A stretch of DNA of 64,000 bases from Durusdinium trenchii. Its lineage: Eukaryota; Sar; Dinophyceae; Suessiales; Symbiodiniaceae. Where the stretch lies: contig CAXAMN010022740.1 of assembly GCA_963970005.1 (NCBI GenBank), positions 328,377-392,376 on the forward strand. Reading direction: 5' to 3'. The notes under the pieces were generated by a model. The model did no database searches. It saw nothing but the letters and a program-made list of their open reading frames with translations, and was not told the DNA's origin. Within the stretch, counting starts at the first letter, position 1. The number at the start of each line of letters is the position of its first letter. Positions 33,117 through 44,152 of this stretch are shown piece after piece. The translations under genes and the position numbers were made by a program.

Positions 33117-35820
33117 ATGGCTGTGAAAACGGACCTCTCTGGCCTAGCCTGCGAGTGGGACTCGGTGGCGGAGATTCGAGAACGTCTTCGGGAAGGACAT
33201 CCGCTGGTGGCCAGCGGTGACATTAACATAAAAAAGGCAGTGGAAGCTAAGCCACTCCTGATGCCACTTTTACAAAGGATGGCTGTCAATGAGGAGAAGA
33301 AAATGCCTGAGATAGAACACTTGAGAGAATCCATCAAAGAGGTTTACACCATGAACAAGCATGACCGTGCTTCGTGGGAGGTCCAGGGAGATTCGTGGCA
33401 GGTGAGAAAACTTCTGGGCCTTATCAAACTCAAGATCAGAAAGGCTGACGTGAGCACTGAGACAAAGCAGCATTAATAAAGTTTGAGTGCGTGGGCATGA
33501 ACACATAGGGGTTCCTACCTTTTTCTCCCTGCTCCCAAGGACACGTCTTTTCAAGACATGGTGTTGACCCTTGCACCGAACTTGAAGGACAAAATTTTAC
33601 TGGAATGTTGTCAACCATCAGTAGTGCAGCGTATGCCAACATGCAAACTTAACTATGCTCTCGAGTTGAGATTGCAGGAAACAGCGGATCAAGTGAATTC
33701 AAGGGTTGAAGCGCGACGCAAAGAGCGTGCTGCAAGGGGCAGCCGCGACAGTGTGGAGGCCATTCATTCTTATTTCATTCTCATTAAAGAACCAAATATG
33801 TCAGTTGATTTGCTGTATCTACCTTCCTTTCCCGTGGGTGTGTAGGAGCCCGAAGAGGAAGATGCATATGATGAAGCGGATCTTGTTGACGATAATGCCC
33901 CGAACCGTGAACCTGCACCACCACCGCAGGAGCAACAAGTGAGTATTGTGCAGAAACTAGGGCATCCCTTGGCATCCCTTTTCAAATCACCGACCCAGGA
34001 GCCTCCCAATTGTCCTCCTCCATCGGAGCCAAGCGTTCCAACAAAGCCTGCCGCAACTGAGGGCGATGTGGAAGGCCATTGTTTTACATTCCACAAAACT
34101 TAGTCAATATATATGCAAACATGCGCATGCGTGTTAATTTTTGTTGGCTTGTAGGCCGGCTGGCAAGAGCGCGATTGGCTTTGGAACAGTGGTATCCTTA
34201 AGCATTCTATTCATGCAGGTTAAGAGGTCTCTAGGTCACCCCGCGCCCGTACTATAAGGTTCAGGCAAAAGAAGAACGAGATCCTTGCCCAGGCTGCAGC
34301 TGATCTAAAACCAGTGGTAGAACCAGAGGAGCCTGCTGCACCAACTGAAGGAGCCTTGTTGTTCCATTAGTTGTGTGTGTGCGTGCCATGAGCGTTGCTG
34401 AGACCTATCATGTGAAAGCAAAAAGGGAGTAGGCATTCATCTTTCAAAGTGCTCTTGGGGGATGCAGGACCACGGACGATAGCTGTTCATGAGTCTCTTC
34501 CATATGGCCATGACTATTCTGAGACCCAACCGTTGACTAGCATTATGGCAGCTGCTGTTCCACCATCTTTGCCACCTCCTACCATATCTCCACCCACTTC
34601 AGCAAGTGAAAGGCGGCGCCGCTATCAAGGTGTACCACCCGGGTCTTTGACGCAGCGCTTCGATGGAGTGAGCGCTGAGGGAGGAGGTGAAACACCTGAG
34701 GAGGAGGTCGCCAAGGAGGTTGGCAAGGATGTCCCACAGGATCCTGCTCAGACTGAATCTCCGAAGGATTGAATGGGCATGGGTGGGGGGCGTATGCTGC
34801 TGCATGTGTATATTTTTTTATAGCTCGAACCCATGTGTTCATTCTTGTTTGCAGGAGCACCACATATTGGATGACTTTGTCTTGAGGAGGGAGCAGCAAA
34901 TGCGTCTCAAGCAGGCCAAGCGCCCGAAGGAGAGGAAGGCTGGTAAAGGAGGGGGAGGAAAGAAGGGAAGAAAGGGGAAGAGGGCAAAGGCAAAAGGTGC
35001 TTCTCGTCGCCGCCTAGAACTGTTGAGCGTAAGCCCAAAGAAACGTGCTACCAAGAAGGCGGAGAAGGCGGCAGTGAAGGCGGCTGCAAAGCCAAAGCCT
35101 AAACAACAAGCTAAAGCGAAGGGGAAGGCAAAGGCAGGACCGAAAGCCAAATGCACAGCAGCCAAAACCAAGCCTGCCCCCAAAAACAAGGCGAAAGCGA
35201 AGGCAACTAGGAGCAGTGCAGCGTCTGCAGGAAATGAACCGGGCAGGGCAAGCAGGCCAACAAAACGGCAACGCAGTGGTCCAGCACCGCACATAGCTGA
35301 ACAGGAAGACACAAAACAGCAGCTGATGGATTATGCTTTATGGTTCCCGCTGGAGACACCCCTGGATGAGCTTAAGTTGCTGGTCAGGGATTCTCAGCAA
35401 CCACTATGGTGGTGCAAACTCAACATCTATTGGACGAAGCACACTTGTGGGATCACCTTACCCGCAAGAAACGGCACGCAAAGGAAGGACTTTGGTCATT
35501 TCAACTTCACCACCATGGAAGTGGCTGTACCAGACAGATACAAGCTTCTCGTATCCATCCGCTGTGCGGAGCTGACGGTACCCTGTTCAAACAATATGGC
35601 CATATCATGCTCAACCAATAGTGTGAGATACATGCCATGCATGTGTGTTTGTGTGTATGATTGTGAATGAACCAAGGCAATCTTCTTTGAGGCTTGCAAC
35701 TGGGAGAATGAGAGCATCACCCCGGACAGTGACCGTGTGACCGAAAAATTTGAAGAATTGAAAGATCAGGCGGCACAGGCTCTGGAAGAGCTGGCTCAAG
35801 TCCCTGAAGATGTTGAATAG
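33117..35820 (+). CDS. Element ORF A: Lys/Ala-rich protein, spliced
   Basis: The first ATG at 33117 opens MAVKTDLSGLACEWDSVAEI. Exons by eye: 33117-33449, 33540-33758, 33846-34074, 34155-34191, 34235-about 34350, 34468-34766, 34855-about 35621, 35677-35820 (TAG). Phases agree at most joins. An N-terminal helical part is followed by an acidic/Pro-rich linker. A roughly 100-residue Lys/Ala tract then resembles histone H1-like or nucleolar tails, so nucleic-acid binding is plausible. The tract is followed by a compact domain (WFPLETPLDELKLLVRDSQQ, then an aromatic stretch) and an acidic coiled tail. Several introns use GC or GA donors. The end of the seventh exon is uncertain: two frames are possible at 35570-35625. 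Confidence 0.7.
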
Positions 35821-36574
35821 GGTGTTTTTCGATGCTGAATGAAAGCTAAATGCTTTCAGGGGATTTCGGAGTGACTGCGTGACCTAAGACCAAAATTGCA
35901 TGTGCAGAATTAAGGGTGAAGTACATTGTTGATTGCCAAGTCCGTGTGGGTCAGGGTGTCAGTCCTGTACTCCGGGTATTTTGGAGAGTGGTTCAAGTGG
36001 AGGCTAGATGGTGATTGAAAGCCACCCCTCCCGCCAAGAAAACCTTAGATGTCCCAACTGGTCGCAAAGGAAAAAGGAGCTGCTTGCGCAGTCTCAGAGT
36101 TTGTCGGCCATGTGTTGAAGCTCATATATAGATAAACCTGCCGAGCAAAAGTATATTTAATATATATCTATGAGCTAGCATTAAATACATGTGTTGCCTA
36201 TCCGTGCTTTGAGGTCATCCTGCTGGCAAGACTCGTGGGGAGCGCTGGAGAGTACGGATCGATCTTCTGAAGAAGTCGGTCCAAAGAAAGAAAGGAGTTT
36301 CTGGCATGTCTTAATTTGTTTGAGCTCTCAACTGTGCATCAAAGGCATGTATGGCGTTCATGAGCACGACTGCCATGTATGAAGGGTAGCGTCAGGTAGC
36401 CATCTCAAGCTCGAGCGAAGGGCCCCTTTCCCTTTGGTTGGGATCCATGGTGTGTTTGGATCTTTTGATGTGGCGTCTTCGGAAAATGGGTGCTCCGAAG
36501 GCCAGGTCAAAGCTAATTTAGTATAATAGCGTCCACAATTGAGTCAATTGAGGGTTTGAAAACCTTTGTTGCAG
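35821..36574 (+). other. Spacer between element ORFs A and B
   Basis: No exon with splice support seen. Either an intergenic spacer or a long intron if A and B are one gene. Confidence 0.4.
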
Positions 36575-38109
36575 GCCCTGGCGCTTATAGTGTTCCTGCT
36601 CCACTGTGTGTCGGACCAATTCAAGCTGGACCAAGAGGAGCTTGAATTGGTCGTGTGTTTTTTATGCACGTGTTTGTTCGCATGCTAGGGACTCTGCTTG
36701 CAGGACATGGACTTCATAGAGCTATTTGCAGGTGTTGCCAACACTACCAAGATGGCTCGCTATTCACATTTGAAGTCGGCCAAGTTTGATGTTCTCTACG
36801 AAGCTGGTAAGAAGAAATCCCACAAGTCTGACTTCATGAACATTCTTCACTCCAGTGGATTTCTGTTCTTCTTCTATATACTGCATTGTTTGGTTGTTCC
36901 CAATTTTTCCCTCGTGCACAAGCTTTTCTTCACATGCCTGTTGCCCAACATCTCGCGACTGTCCTGTGTCTCAGGCTGGCCTGCATCTGGATCTTGAAAG
37001 GCAGGTCGGACGTGGGCTTCGTTGTCCTGCTTGCCACCAAATGCTCTTCATGGGGACCGATGAATAGGGGAACATCGGGGCGTTCTGCGTGCTGTAGCGT
37101 GGGGAACCTACAGCTTCGATCGGTGGTGGAAGGAAACCAGCTTTGTGAGAGGATTGGGTCCACATGTGAGACATGTTTTGAACATGTCCTAACAAATTTA
37201 GCAAGGCACTCGCCCCCAAAACGGAGCCCCATAGAAAAGAAACACTTCATTTGGGTTCCCTGGAGGAGCTGCTTGCTTTGTCTTCTCACCATGTCCAAAG
37301 GAGGAGTCTGGTGTTTGGAGCAGCCAGGATTGTCGGTGATGGAGTTCTATCCTGCTTTCCGTTACATGCTAAACTGCCACATCGTAGCTGGCGGAAACCT
37401 GAACAAAGCCACTAGGTTGAATGAATACATTTGATGCTTTGAAGGGATGCGAAGCATTCACATATTCGATGTTTGAAGCAAATAGATTTTAATAGTAACA
37501 GCAATCAGCTTCCTGGCTTCAGCTAGGTGCACCGAGTGGGGTGGTGGATGGGGCACTATGGTGGAGGCACACCGAAACGGCATTACTGTTGGTCTTCCAG
37601 CAGACATGTCAAATCCCTTGACAAGGGCAAGTTTCAATGGAAGAAGTTTAAGGAGGAGCACCCAAATCGCGTGGAAACGGTGAGACGATACAGGGACAAG
37701 AACAACAAGGTTCGTTACCAAGGTGTAAAGAATACGCTGCGCGCCACCGAGTTCCTAGTCTAATTTGGATCAAATGGGCAACTTTTTAGTGGCTATATAT
37801 ATATATATATATATTGATTTCCTTATACCAATCGCAGTGGTGTCAGTGGTGGTGCCATGTTTGAGGATCTACCCTATCAAGTTCGCACGTGCGGTGGTTG
37901 ACCTACACGCTCGGTTGATTTCTGAGCCTGTTGGCCCTGCTCCTCCACCAGTGGTCCCACCAGCGCTGCAGTCCTTTCTCACCTTTCCGGAGGACTCTCC
38001 TGAGCAATGGCCACACGCACGGCTGGGAGATGTATTCAAGTATTTACGCAAGCTGAAAGGCTTGCGCGTGCCACGGGAATGGGAACCGCATATTCCCGAT
38101 GCTATCTGA
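36575..38109 (+). CDS. Element ORF B: C5-methyltransferase-like protein, spliced
   Basis: Exons by eye: 36575-36649, 36704-about 36857, about 36975-37151, 37266-about 37420, about 37527-37760, 37866-38109 (TGA). FIELFAGVANTTKMAR matches the SAM-binding motif I (F-x-E-L-F-A-G) of cytosine-C5 methyltransferases. TKCSSWGPMNRGTSGRSA sits where the catalytic Cys loop (motif IV) is expected, but with CSS in place of the usual P-C-Q. WCLEQPGLSVMEFYPAF follows, roughly where motif VI lies. A basic C-terminal part (MGHYGGGTPKRH, then KSLDKGKFQWKKFKEEHPNR) and a Pro-rich region end the protein. Activity is unproven, since the usual target-recognition region and motif VI Glu-Asn-Val are not evident. Confidence 0.65.
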
Positions 38110-38189
38110 AGGGTTGCCCGGGCTCCCTGTGATCGAACATGAGTGTCTCCACCTGTTTTTCTTCCGACCCGAAAGAAAAATACAATTCT

Positions 38190-38352
38190 GATACTGCAGA
38201 ATCGAGAAAACCCATAATCAACCCATAAACAACCCATAAAAAACCCATAATAACCCATAATCTGGTAGAAAACCCAGTTTTTCCCAACCCGTACGCAACC
38301 CGTACACAACCCGTAATTTACCCGTAAAAACCCATAAACGATTTATGGGTTT
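38190..38352. repeat. Degenerate AACCCATAA-type repeat array
   Basis: Between ORFs B and C lie at least nine spaced copies of AACCCATAA, AACCCGTA or close variants, ending with a reversed copy (TTTATGGGTT). The unit resembles, but is not, the TTTAGGG telomere repeat of dinoflagellates. Confidence 0.75.
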
Positions 38353-38517
38353 TTTGGCTTATCGGGGTGCCCGGAACAGTTCGAAATCGAACGCTCGCAA
38401 GATCGATGCCGATCGATGCTGAAAAGGTCCGACCAGATTTCATGCCATCAAGTCATTTTTATATATAGGAGTCTTGAGAAAACAAAGTTCTTGTTCAAGG
38501 TAGCTAATCTCCTGCAG

Positions 38518-41352
38518 GGTTTTTTGGGATCGGAGCTTGTAAGTGAACTACCTTCGGCCCTGCCAGTGACCGTCATGGCTGGTCACACACCCCATGCTCC
38601 TGGTGGAAGTCTGCTTTCCAGCTGTGCCACCCTAGCCGATGGCTTTCGAGAAGTAAAGACCGAGCTGGAGCAAGAAGAAGAAAGACTCTTAAGGGAAATT
38701 CAGGACTGCCTAGCCTTCCTTTGGTCCGACTGGCTCATGCTGTTTGTTGAAATTGAAAGGACATTGAGATGGAAATGTCCTGTGAGGCCAGGTACTTGTG
38801 AATGAACACACTCAGCCTAGCAGTTTTGTTTGTAAAACATCTTCAGGCTGGACCTCGGCCTAGCACTGCCAGCATGGAGACCATTCCAGTACTTAGCTGA
38901 GTTAGACACGTGGCTAGCGGTTTGGTGGTTGCTCATGGCTATACACTGAGGCCACAGATGAGGAACTCCGCGCACGGTATCCGAGCACATTTCCAATTCC
39001 AGGAGGTCTTGGGGAACCTAGAGCAGTGTGCATTGACTTGGACTCGGATGTTGATGTGTCTGTTGACCTGGAAACAGCAGCAGAAGAACCCAGCAAGCGT
39101 GTGGAGGACGTCTAGTTCAAAAGGGTTTTCCTTTTTGAAGTTTATAGAGATCGATTTATATAAGTTTAAATGATGGACTTGTATTTCACTTCCGTTGAGC
39201 CTGAAAGGAGAGGCCTATTCCAACCCCATGCCGGACTTCTGCTGCAGGGGCACCTGATAGTTCCATGCACCATGATCGCCAGAGTGACTCTTTGTCTCCA
39301 GCCGAGAAAGAGGTGAAAACCCCCTCTCCACCAGCCCAACCCGCACTGCCTCCCGCGAAGCCTCGCCGTCAGTTCACTCGCCAGGAGAGCCTCTGCGGCG
39401 TACGGATCTGAATGAAACATTTAATGGGGGGTTGTGTCGCTGCTCGTGCCTGCCAGGAGAAATTGAATCTGGCTGCGAAGGCTCGAATCCGGAGGATGGT
39501 CGCCCCACACAAGAAGAGAAAGGATTTGGGAGTTAGTGAGGCTGTCGTTGCTAAGTGGAACGAGGGTCCCGATGCCAAGAACTTGATGGCTCAAGTGCTG
39601 GCCAAGGTCAACTTTGACCGAGTTCCTAGAAAAGTATTCATCAAATTGAGGCAAGCAAACCCTTTTCACATGCCCTGCAATCACCTCCATGGTTTTGTAG
39701 GGTTTGCTTGTGCTATCGTGCTGTGCTGCTTTCCGGGTTCAATGGTAGTTTCCCTCCATATGTTCAAGAGTTTTGGTTGTAAAGGGCGCGGCAGTGCCCA
39801 ACAAACCCTTGTATTTGCCAGCGTGCTCATTCAGGAAAGTTTTCTGCGATCCATAGAGACACTGGTGCGTCGCGAACGAACCACAGAGCTGATCATCGAT
39901 GAAGCGTGGTACAGTGAATATGAGATGGAACATGATCTCAAGTGGTGCAAGTATTTCGGCTGAACACAGCAATGGTGATATAATATAATATATGGTTTGC
40001 CCTTTAAGATCAAGAACATACCCTTCAAGATCCTTCAAGTGGAGTTGCATGCTATACCAAATGGTCACGCGCCCACCGCCTGAGGTCAAGAATCGCTGGA
40101 GCCATTCGGGTCTGCATGATGAATCCAGATACCATGGTAAGGTGCGGGCGCTTGCCATCCTTTGTGACTTTTTTAAATGTCACTAAGACTAGACTAGCGT
40201 GTTCTAAATTACATTGGCAGGTTGAACAAGTATGATGGTGAAAAGGAGTACTGGGTCCAGATCCGGGAGCACGGAAGTCGCAAAGAAAAGACAAGTCACG
40301 AGCAGATCGACCGCAAGCGTGAGCAACCAAAGGCGATGCTGTATACATGTGGTGTATTCTTGATGCAACCCCGTAGCTTCCACTTCAACCTTCCCCACCA
40401 ACCCCTCACGCCTGATCAGGAGGGGTCTGCCAGTCCAGAAATTCCAGATGGCGCATTTGCCAACCTGGAAAAGATGGAAGCCAGGTTGAACAACGAGAAA
40501 GCTGTTGGTACCGCAAATGCTGAGGACAAGGCAGGCTTATTCCAACATCGATCATCTGAAAAAGTCTTCTTTAAGAAACACATTGCATGAAGCAACCAGT
40601 GGGGAGGCTCACAAAGATGCTTTTCACAAGTTCATGGAGAGCATTCTACAAAAGAGTGGGAAGCTTCGAGCACTCAAGAAAAATATCTCAGAGACTTTTG
40701 CTTGCTCTGAGACTACCGGGTGCAAGTCTTAGGTCCACCATGCCTGTTGCTTGCGTCGTGGGGCTTTAGACCTACAGTTGGCCAAGGTCGTTGAAGGAAC
40801 TCGACCACCATATCTCCAAGCTGGATACGGAGTACGACTCCTGCAATGACATTTGGTCTGATGGTGGATTGGATGGCTTTGGCGAAGCGTTTCTCACTGA
40901 ACATTGTATTGGTTTCATGATGCATGTGTGCATTTGGCGTTCCAATCAATCCCATTTCAAAGTGAACGCCCAGGTTTTGGAAAAGGGCTGAGCCCAAAAT
41001 GCGCAGTTCCACAGCCGTGTGCTAAACTCATTTGCCAAAACCAATCTCCACAGATCTTCCCATCCCCGTTGCCTTCAGGTGCAGCAAGGCAGCTGCCCTC
41101 GAAGCAAAGATCCGGCCTGGTTCTCAGCAAACAAAACCTTGAGGATTGAAGTCTGAAGCTGACATATTTCCACCTGTAGTTCTACCTCATGCTCTAGATC
41201 GGCCCTGCAGGCAAAGCAAAAAGTTCTTCAAGAAGAAGTCTGAGAGTGAGCCAGGGTCAGGCAGTGTTGAGGACCCCTCCAAAAAACGGAAGGATGCTTC
41301 ATCTGCCGCAGCCAAAGCCAAAAGCAAAACGAATAAGAAGACTAAGAAGTGA
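38518..41352 (+). CDS. Element ORF C: charged, coiled protein, spliced, possibly frameshifted
   Basis: The first ATG in the frame is at 38575 (MAGHTPHAPGGSLLSS), followed by a coiled stretch (REVKTELEQEEERLLREIQD). Later exons include 39003-39109, 39248-39399, 39457-about 39650, 39835-39944, 40085-40141, 40221-40332, 40420-about 40510, about 40530-40700 and about 40785-40880, ending in a Lys-rich tail with TGA at 41350-41352. Three joins are phase-perfect: 39944/40085 gives DLKWSRIAGAIRV, 40141/40221 gives NPDTMVRLNKYDGEKEYWV, and 40332/40420 is phase 0. The reading frame shifts between 40505 and 40545 without room for an intron. The family is unknown to me beyond its recurrence in such elements. 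Confidence 0.6.
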
Positions 41353-41531
41353 ATTTCTTTTTGGGGGCTGGAGAGTCTTGGGTTTCAAACACCTTTAGAG
41401 GCTGTGGGAAAACCTACAGCAATGGGTGTTGATATGCACAATTCGTCAGGTCCAGGCCACGTCTTGAAAGGCAGAGTTGAAGAGTGTTCTGTCCAAAGCC
41501 ATGCTTGTTAGCTTGATGTTTTGATGGCCTG

Positions 41532-43589
41532 ATGCCTCTCTCTAGTATACGTGTACACTTTAGAGTTCGTCAGCGTGGTTTGGCCACCGTCGCCCTAGGG
41601 ATTGTAGATTCTGTCGATGAGCGACTTGAGGAAAACAACATCAAGTGTTTCACACTGGCACCCTTTGCTGCATGTGCTGCAAGTTTGTTTCGCTTACTTG
41701 CCAGGTGGAACGCCTGGTCAAATACTGCGTGGCTTTGCGGGCGCTATAGGTTCAGGTGTGCCATGCTTAGCCAGTGTTTTCTTGACAATGTTTCTTTTGT
41801 GCCTCTTAAGTTCCCTCCGTCAATGAGCGAAATTAGATTCAATGGCGCCGAGGCTCCATGCAACCAAGCAGTGAGCACTGCCAAGAACATTGTGAGCGAC
41901 ATCGGGGTCAAGGCCTCGTTGAGGTCACCAGGCCTCCTCAATCTGGCGTCTTCAAGTGACCGGAATGCTGAGAGGGATGCTCACCGACAGTTCAGCAAGT
42001 ACAAGCTTCGATTACCGATCGACTTGTCAAAAGTCAATGGAGAAGTTGAAGGAAAGAAGTCCTTTCAGGCTTTGCGTTTGAGGGACTGGCTAGAGTTCAT
42101 CCTTCAGAGGAACCTATGGCACGTTTTGACGGGCTTGGCACAGCCAGATCCAAAGCGCTGTGAAAGGTACCGTCAATATGACCCACTACATCCAGCTTTC
42201 CAACTGGAAGCCGAGGGGAAGATTTCTTTGGCTAGGACTTGTGCAATTGCCTTCCATGGGGACGAGGGTCGCACAAGGAAGAAAAGCCAGTTCTTCGTTT
42301 GCTCATGGCGGAGCCTGCTAGGCAAAGGTCTGCAGGAGTGCCAGAAGAAGCGGCGGTCTTTGGGTATCAAAAATAAGTACTTGAAGATGAAGCTGAACTA
42401 TCAAGGGCATGTTTTTACAACGCGCTACTTGTGTGGGGTTCTGCCGAAGAGCCAGTATGCCAAGAATGATTCTGCTGTGCGAGACCTTCTTTCCTTTGCA
42501 GCCGATGAACAAGACTTTGTTTCCCGTGAAGGTGTGACTGATACTCAAGGGACTCGGTTCAACATGATGCTCATTGGAGTTTCTGGCGATTGGCCATTTT
42601 TGGCCAAAGCCGGCTGCCTGGAGCGCAACTTTGCATGCTACCCGAAGGTCATTGGCGCGGACACCGGTGAACCAGTTTGGTGCAGGGGTATTTGTCACCT
42701 TTGCGAAGCTGGCAAGGGTCCATACCCGTTTGAAAACCTGAGCTCCGAGACGCCCGAATGGCTGGATACAATCGGCAGGGAGAGTCCTTTCAAGGAGCTT
42801 CCACCATTCTCCAAAAATTTGCACACAGAAGGTGAGTTGGAAAAACTCTACAGATTTGACCCATGGCACAACTTTCATTTGGGAGCTGGGAAGCTGTTTA
42901 TGGGAAACGCTCTTGCCATAGCATCAACCTACTTCGATGGTAGTGGAATAGATACACGGTTTGAACATCTCAACGACCACATTCAAGCCTGGGCAAAGGC
43001 AAACTCTGAGTACTTGCATGTCTCCGCTTTCACAAAGGAGGGCATCAATTGGGACACCACCAAGGACTATCCAAATGGTGGGTGGGGCAAGGGAGCTACA
43101 ACAGCTGTGCTGCTTAAGTGGTTCATCGCTTGGTCGCAAACAGTTGAGTCAGAGGATGAGCTTTTCCTCGTCACTCGGCAGGCTGCTATATGTGCGAACG
43201 AGAGTTTTGCTTTAATGTACAGTGTGGATGACGTATGGCTTGAAGCCAGCGTGGCGGCGCGTGCTGGAAAGCTTGGGATGGATTTCCTGAAGCTGTATTG
43301 CAGAGCAGCCAGGATTGCCTATTCCCGCAGCCAGTGCCTGTTTGTTCTTGTTCCAAAGTTTCATTGTTTGCATCACCTTTTCCTCACAGATTTGTTGATG
43401 GAATCTCGCAAGAGTCCATGGGTCCTACACCCTTTGAACTGGGGAACCCAGATGGATGAAGACAACATCGGCAGAACGAGCCGAATCAGTAGGCGTGTAC
43501 ATCCCACTACGGTGGTGTCCCGTGTTCTTTTGCGCTTTCTTACGAAAGCGCGGCAGGAGTATGTCAAAGCAGGTTACTTGCAGCGTTGA
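41532..43589 (+). CDS. Element ORF D: transposase-like protein, 685 codons
   Basis: By far the longest uninterrupted frame in the window. Conserved-looking blocks, with residue numbers from the ATG at 41532: PCNQAVSTAKNIVSDI (109-124) and SLRSPGLLNLASSSDRNAER (129-148). HGDEGR follows with D244, then SGDWPF with D353. A C384-x3-C388-x2-C391 knuckle with nearby aromatics is next. WHNFHLGAGK (445-454), PKFHCLHH (608-615) and DEDNIGR (642-648) complete the set. Three separated acidic sites around a Cys/His knuckle resemble RNase H-fold DDE transposases that carry insertions, but the assignment is inference. The first about 90 codons read poorly, and an exon start near 41706 or 41815 is likely; the C-terminus ends cleanly at TGA 43587-43589. 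Confidence 0.75.
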   Translation: MPLSSIRVHFRVRQRGLATVALGIVDSVDERLEENNIKCFTLAPFAACAASLFRLLARWNAWSNTAWLCGRYRFRCAMLSQCFLDNVSFVPLKFPPSMSEIRFNGAEAPCNQAVSTAKNIVSDIGVKASLRSPGLLNLASSSDRNAERDAHRQFSKYKLRLPIDLSKVNGEVEGKKSFQALRLRDWLEFILQRNLWHVLTGLAQPDPKRCERYRQYDPLHPAFQLEAEGKISLARTCAIAFHGDEGRTRKKSQFFVCSWRSLLGKGLQECQKKRRSLGIKNKYLKMKLNYQGHVFTTRYLCGVLPKSQYAKNDSAVRDLLSFAADEQDFVSREGVTDTQGTRFNMMLIGVSGDWPFLAKAGCLERNFACYPKVIGADTGEPVWCRGICHLCEAGKGPYPFENLSSETPEWLDTIGRESPFKELPPFSKNLHTEGELEKLYRFDPWHNFHLGAGKLFMGNALAIASTYFDGSGIDTRFEHLNDHIQAWAKANSEYLHVSAFTKEGINWDTTKDYPNGGWGKGATTAVLLKWFIAWSQTVESEDELFLVTRQAAICANESFALMYSVDDVWLEASVAARAGKLGMDFLKLYCRAARIAYSRSQCLFVLVPKFHCLHHLFLTDLLMESRKSPWVLHPLNWGTQMDEDNIGRTSRISRRVHPTTVVSRVLLRFLTKARQEYVKAGYLQR

Positions 43590-44150
43590 GCTGCACGCTG
43601 GGGGAAAAGTTTGCGTTTTGTCTCAGCTCTGAGCGTTTCTGAGTGCCTGGCTGTCATACCAGTACTGTCCATCTCCGTGGGGTTGAGCCCAAGTGGCCCA
43701 ACGCAAGCAGCCAACACTTTCACTCAAAACCATCCCAAATCAAAAACCCGTCTTTCTTTTCAATAACTCGTTTATTTTTGAAGGATGTCTTTTTCTGCGA
43801 ACTGAGAGGGTACTGGTATATTGTAGACTGAAGACTATATAGTCTTTAAAACATGTTATAATCTACCGGGTGGGATAAAAGTATAAAAAGTACTCAAACC
43901 TGGACTGAAGGGTGGGGCCCTGCGGCCTTCGGCTCTGCGCAAAAAAGACATTGGTTTTCAGGGATTCCAAGATGGAAAACCATGCATTGACCCTGCAAAC
44001 CTCCCAATTGACCCTGCAAACTTCCCAAGACACACCAAGACTATATTAATTAGACAGCTTCAGCCGCTCGCCAAACATCCAGCGGCTGGTGGTTTTTTGC
44101 ATTCGCCCTGCCATGCTCCCCCGCTTGTTCCACACAGCCCCGGCCCCATC
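43590..44150. other. Flank of the element, no gene seen
   Basis: Includes an AT-rich inverted patch (GACTGAAGACTATATAGTC near 43827-43846) and short direct repeats CAATTGACCCTGCAAAC. No convincing element end was found. Confidence 0.45.
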
Positions 44151-44152
44151 CG

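Larger units (their letters stand above)
33117..43589 (+). mobile_element. Probable multi-ORF transposable element or degenerate copy
   Basis: Four consecutive plus-strand coding units with small introns fill 10.5 kb: a Lys/Ala-rich protein, a methyltransferase-like protein, a charged coiled protein and a transposase-like 685-residue ORF. I recall the same kinds of protein as repeated unnamed products in Symbiodiniaceae genomes, which suggests a mobile family; that was not checked here. I could not find terminal inverted repeats or target duplications by eye near 32.8-33.1 or 43.6-44.1 kb, so the true ends are unknown. Confidence 0.55.

Noticed and set aside
34839..35312. Minus ORF rich in Ala, Phe and Leu
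   Set aside because: Antisense of the Lys/Ala-rich exon of ORF A; it exists because AAG and GCN codons have stop-free complements.
36886..37434. Single 182-codon ORF as one unspliced exon
   Set aside because: It spans 37152-37265, which reads unlike the flanks and is bounded by AG|GA...AG|GA; the intron length is a multiple of three, so the frame stays open by chance.
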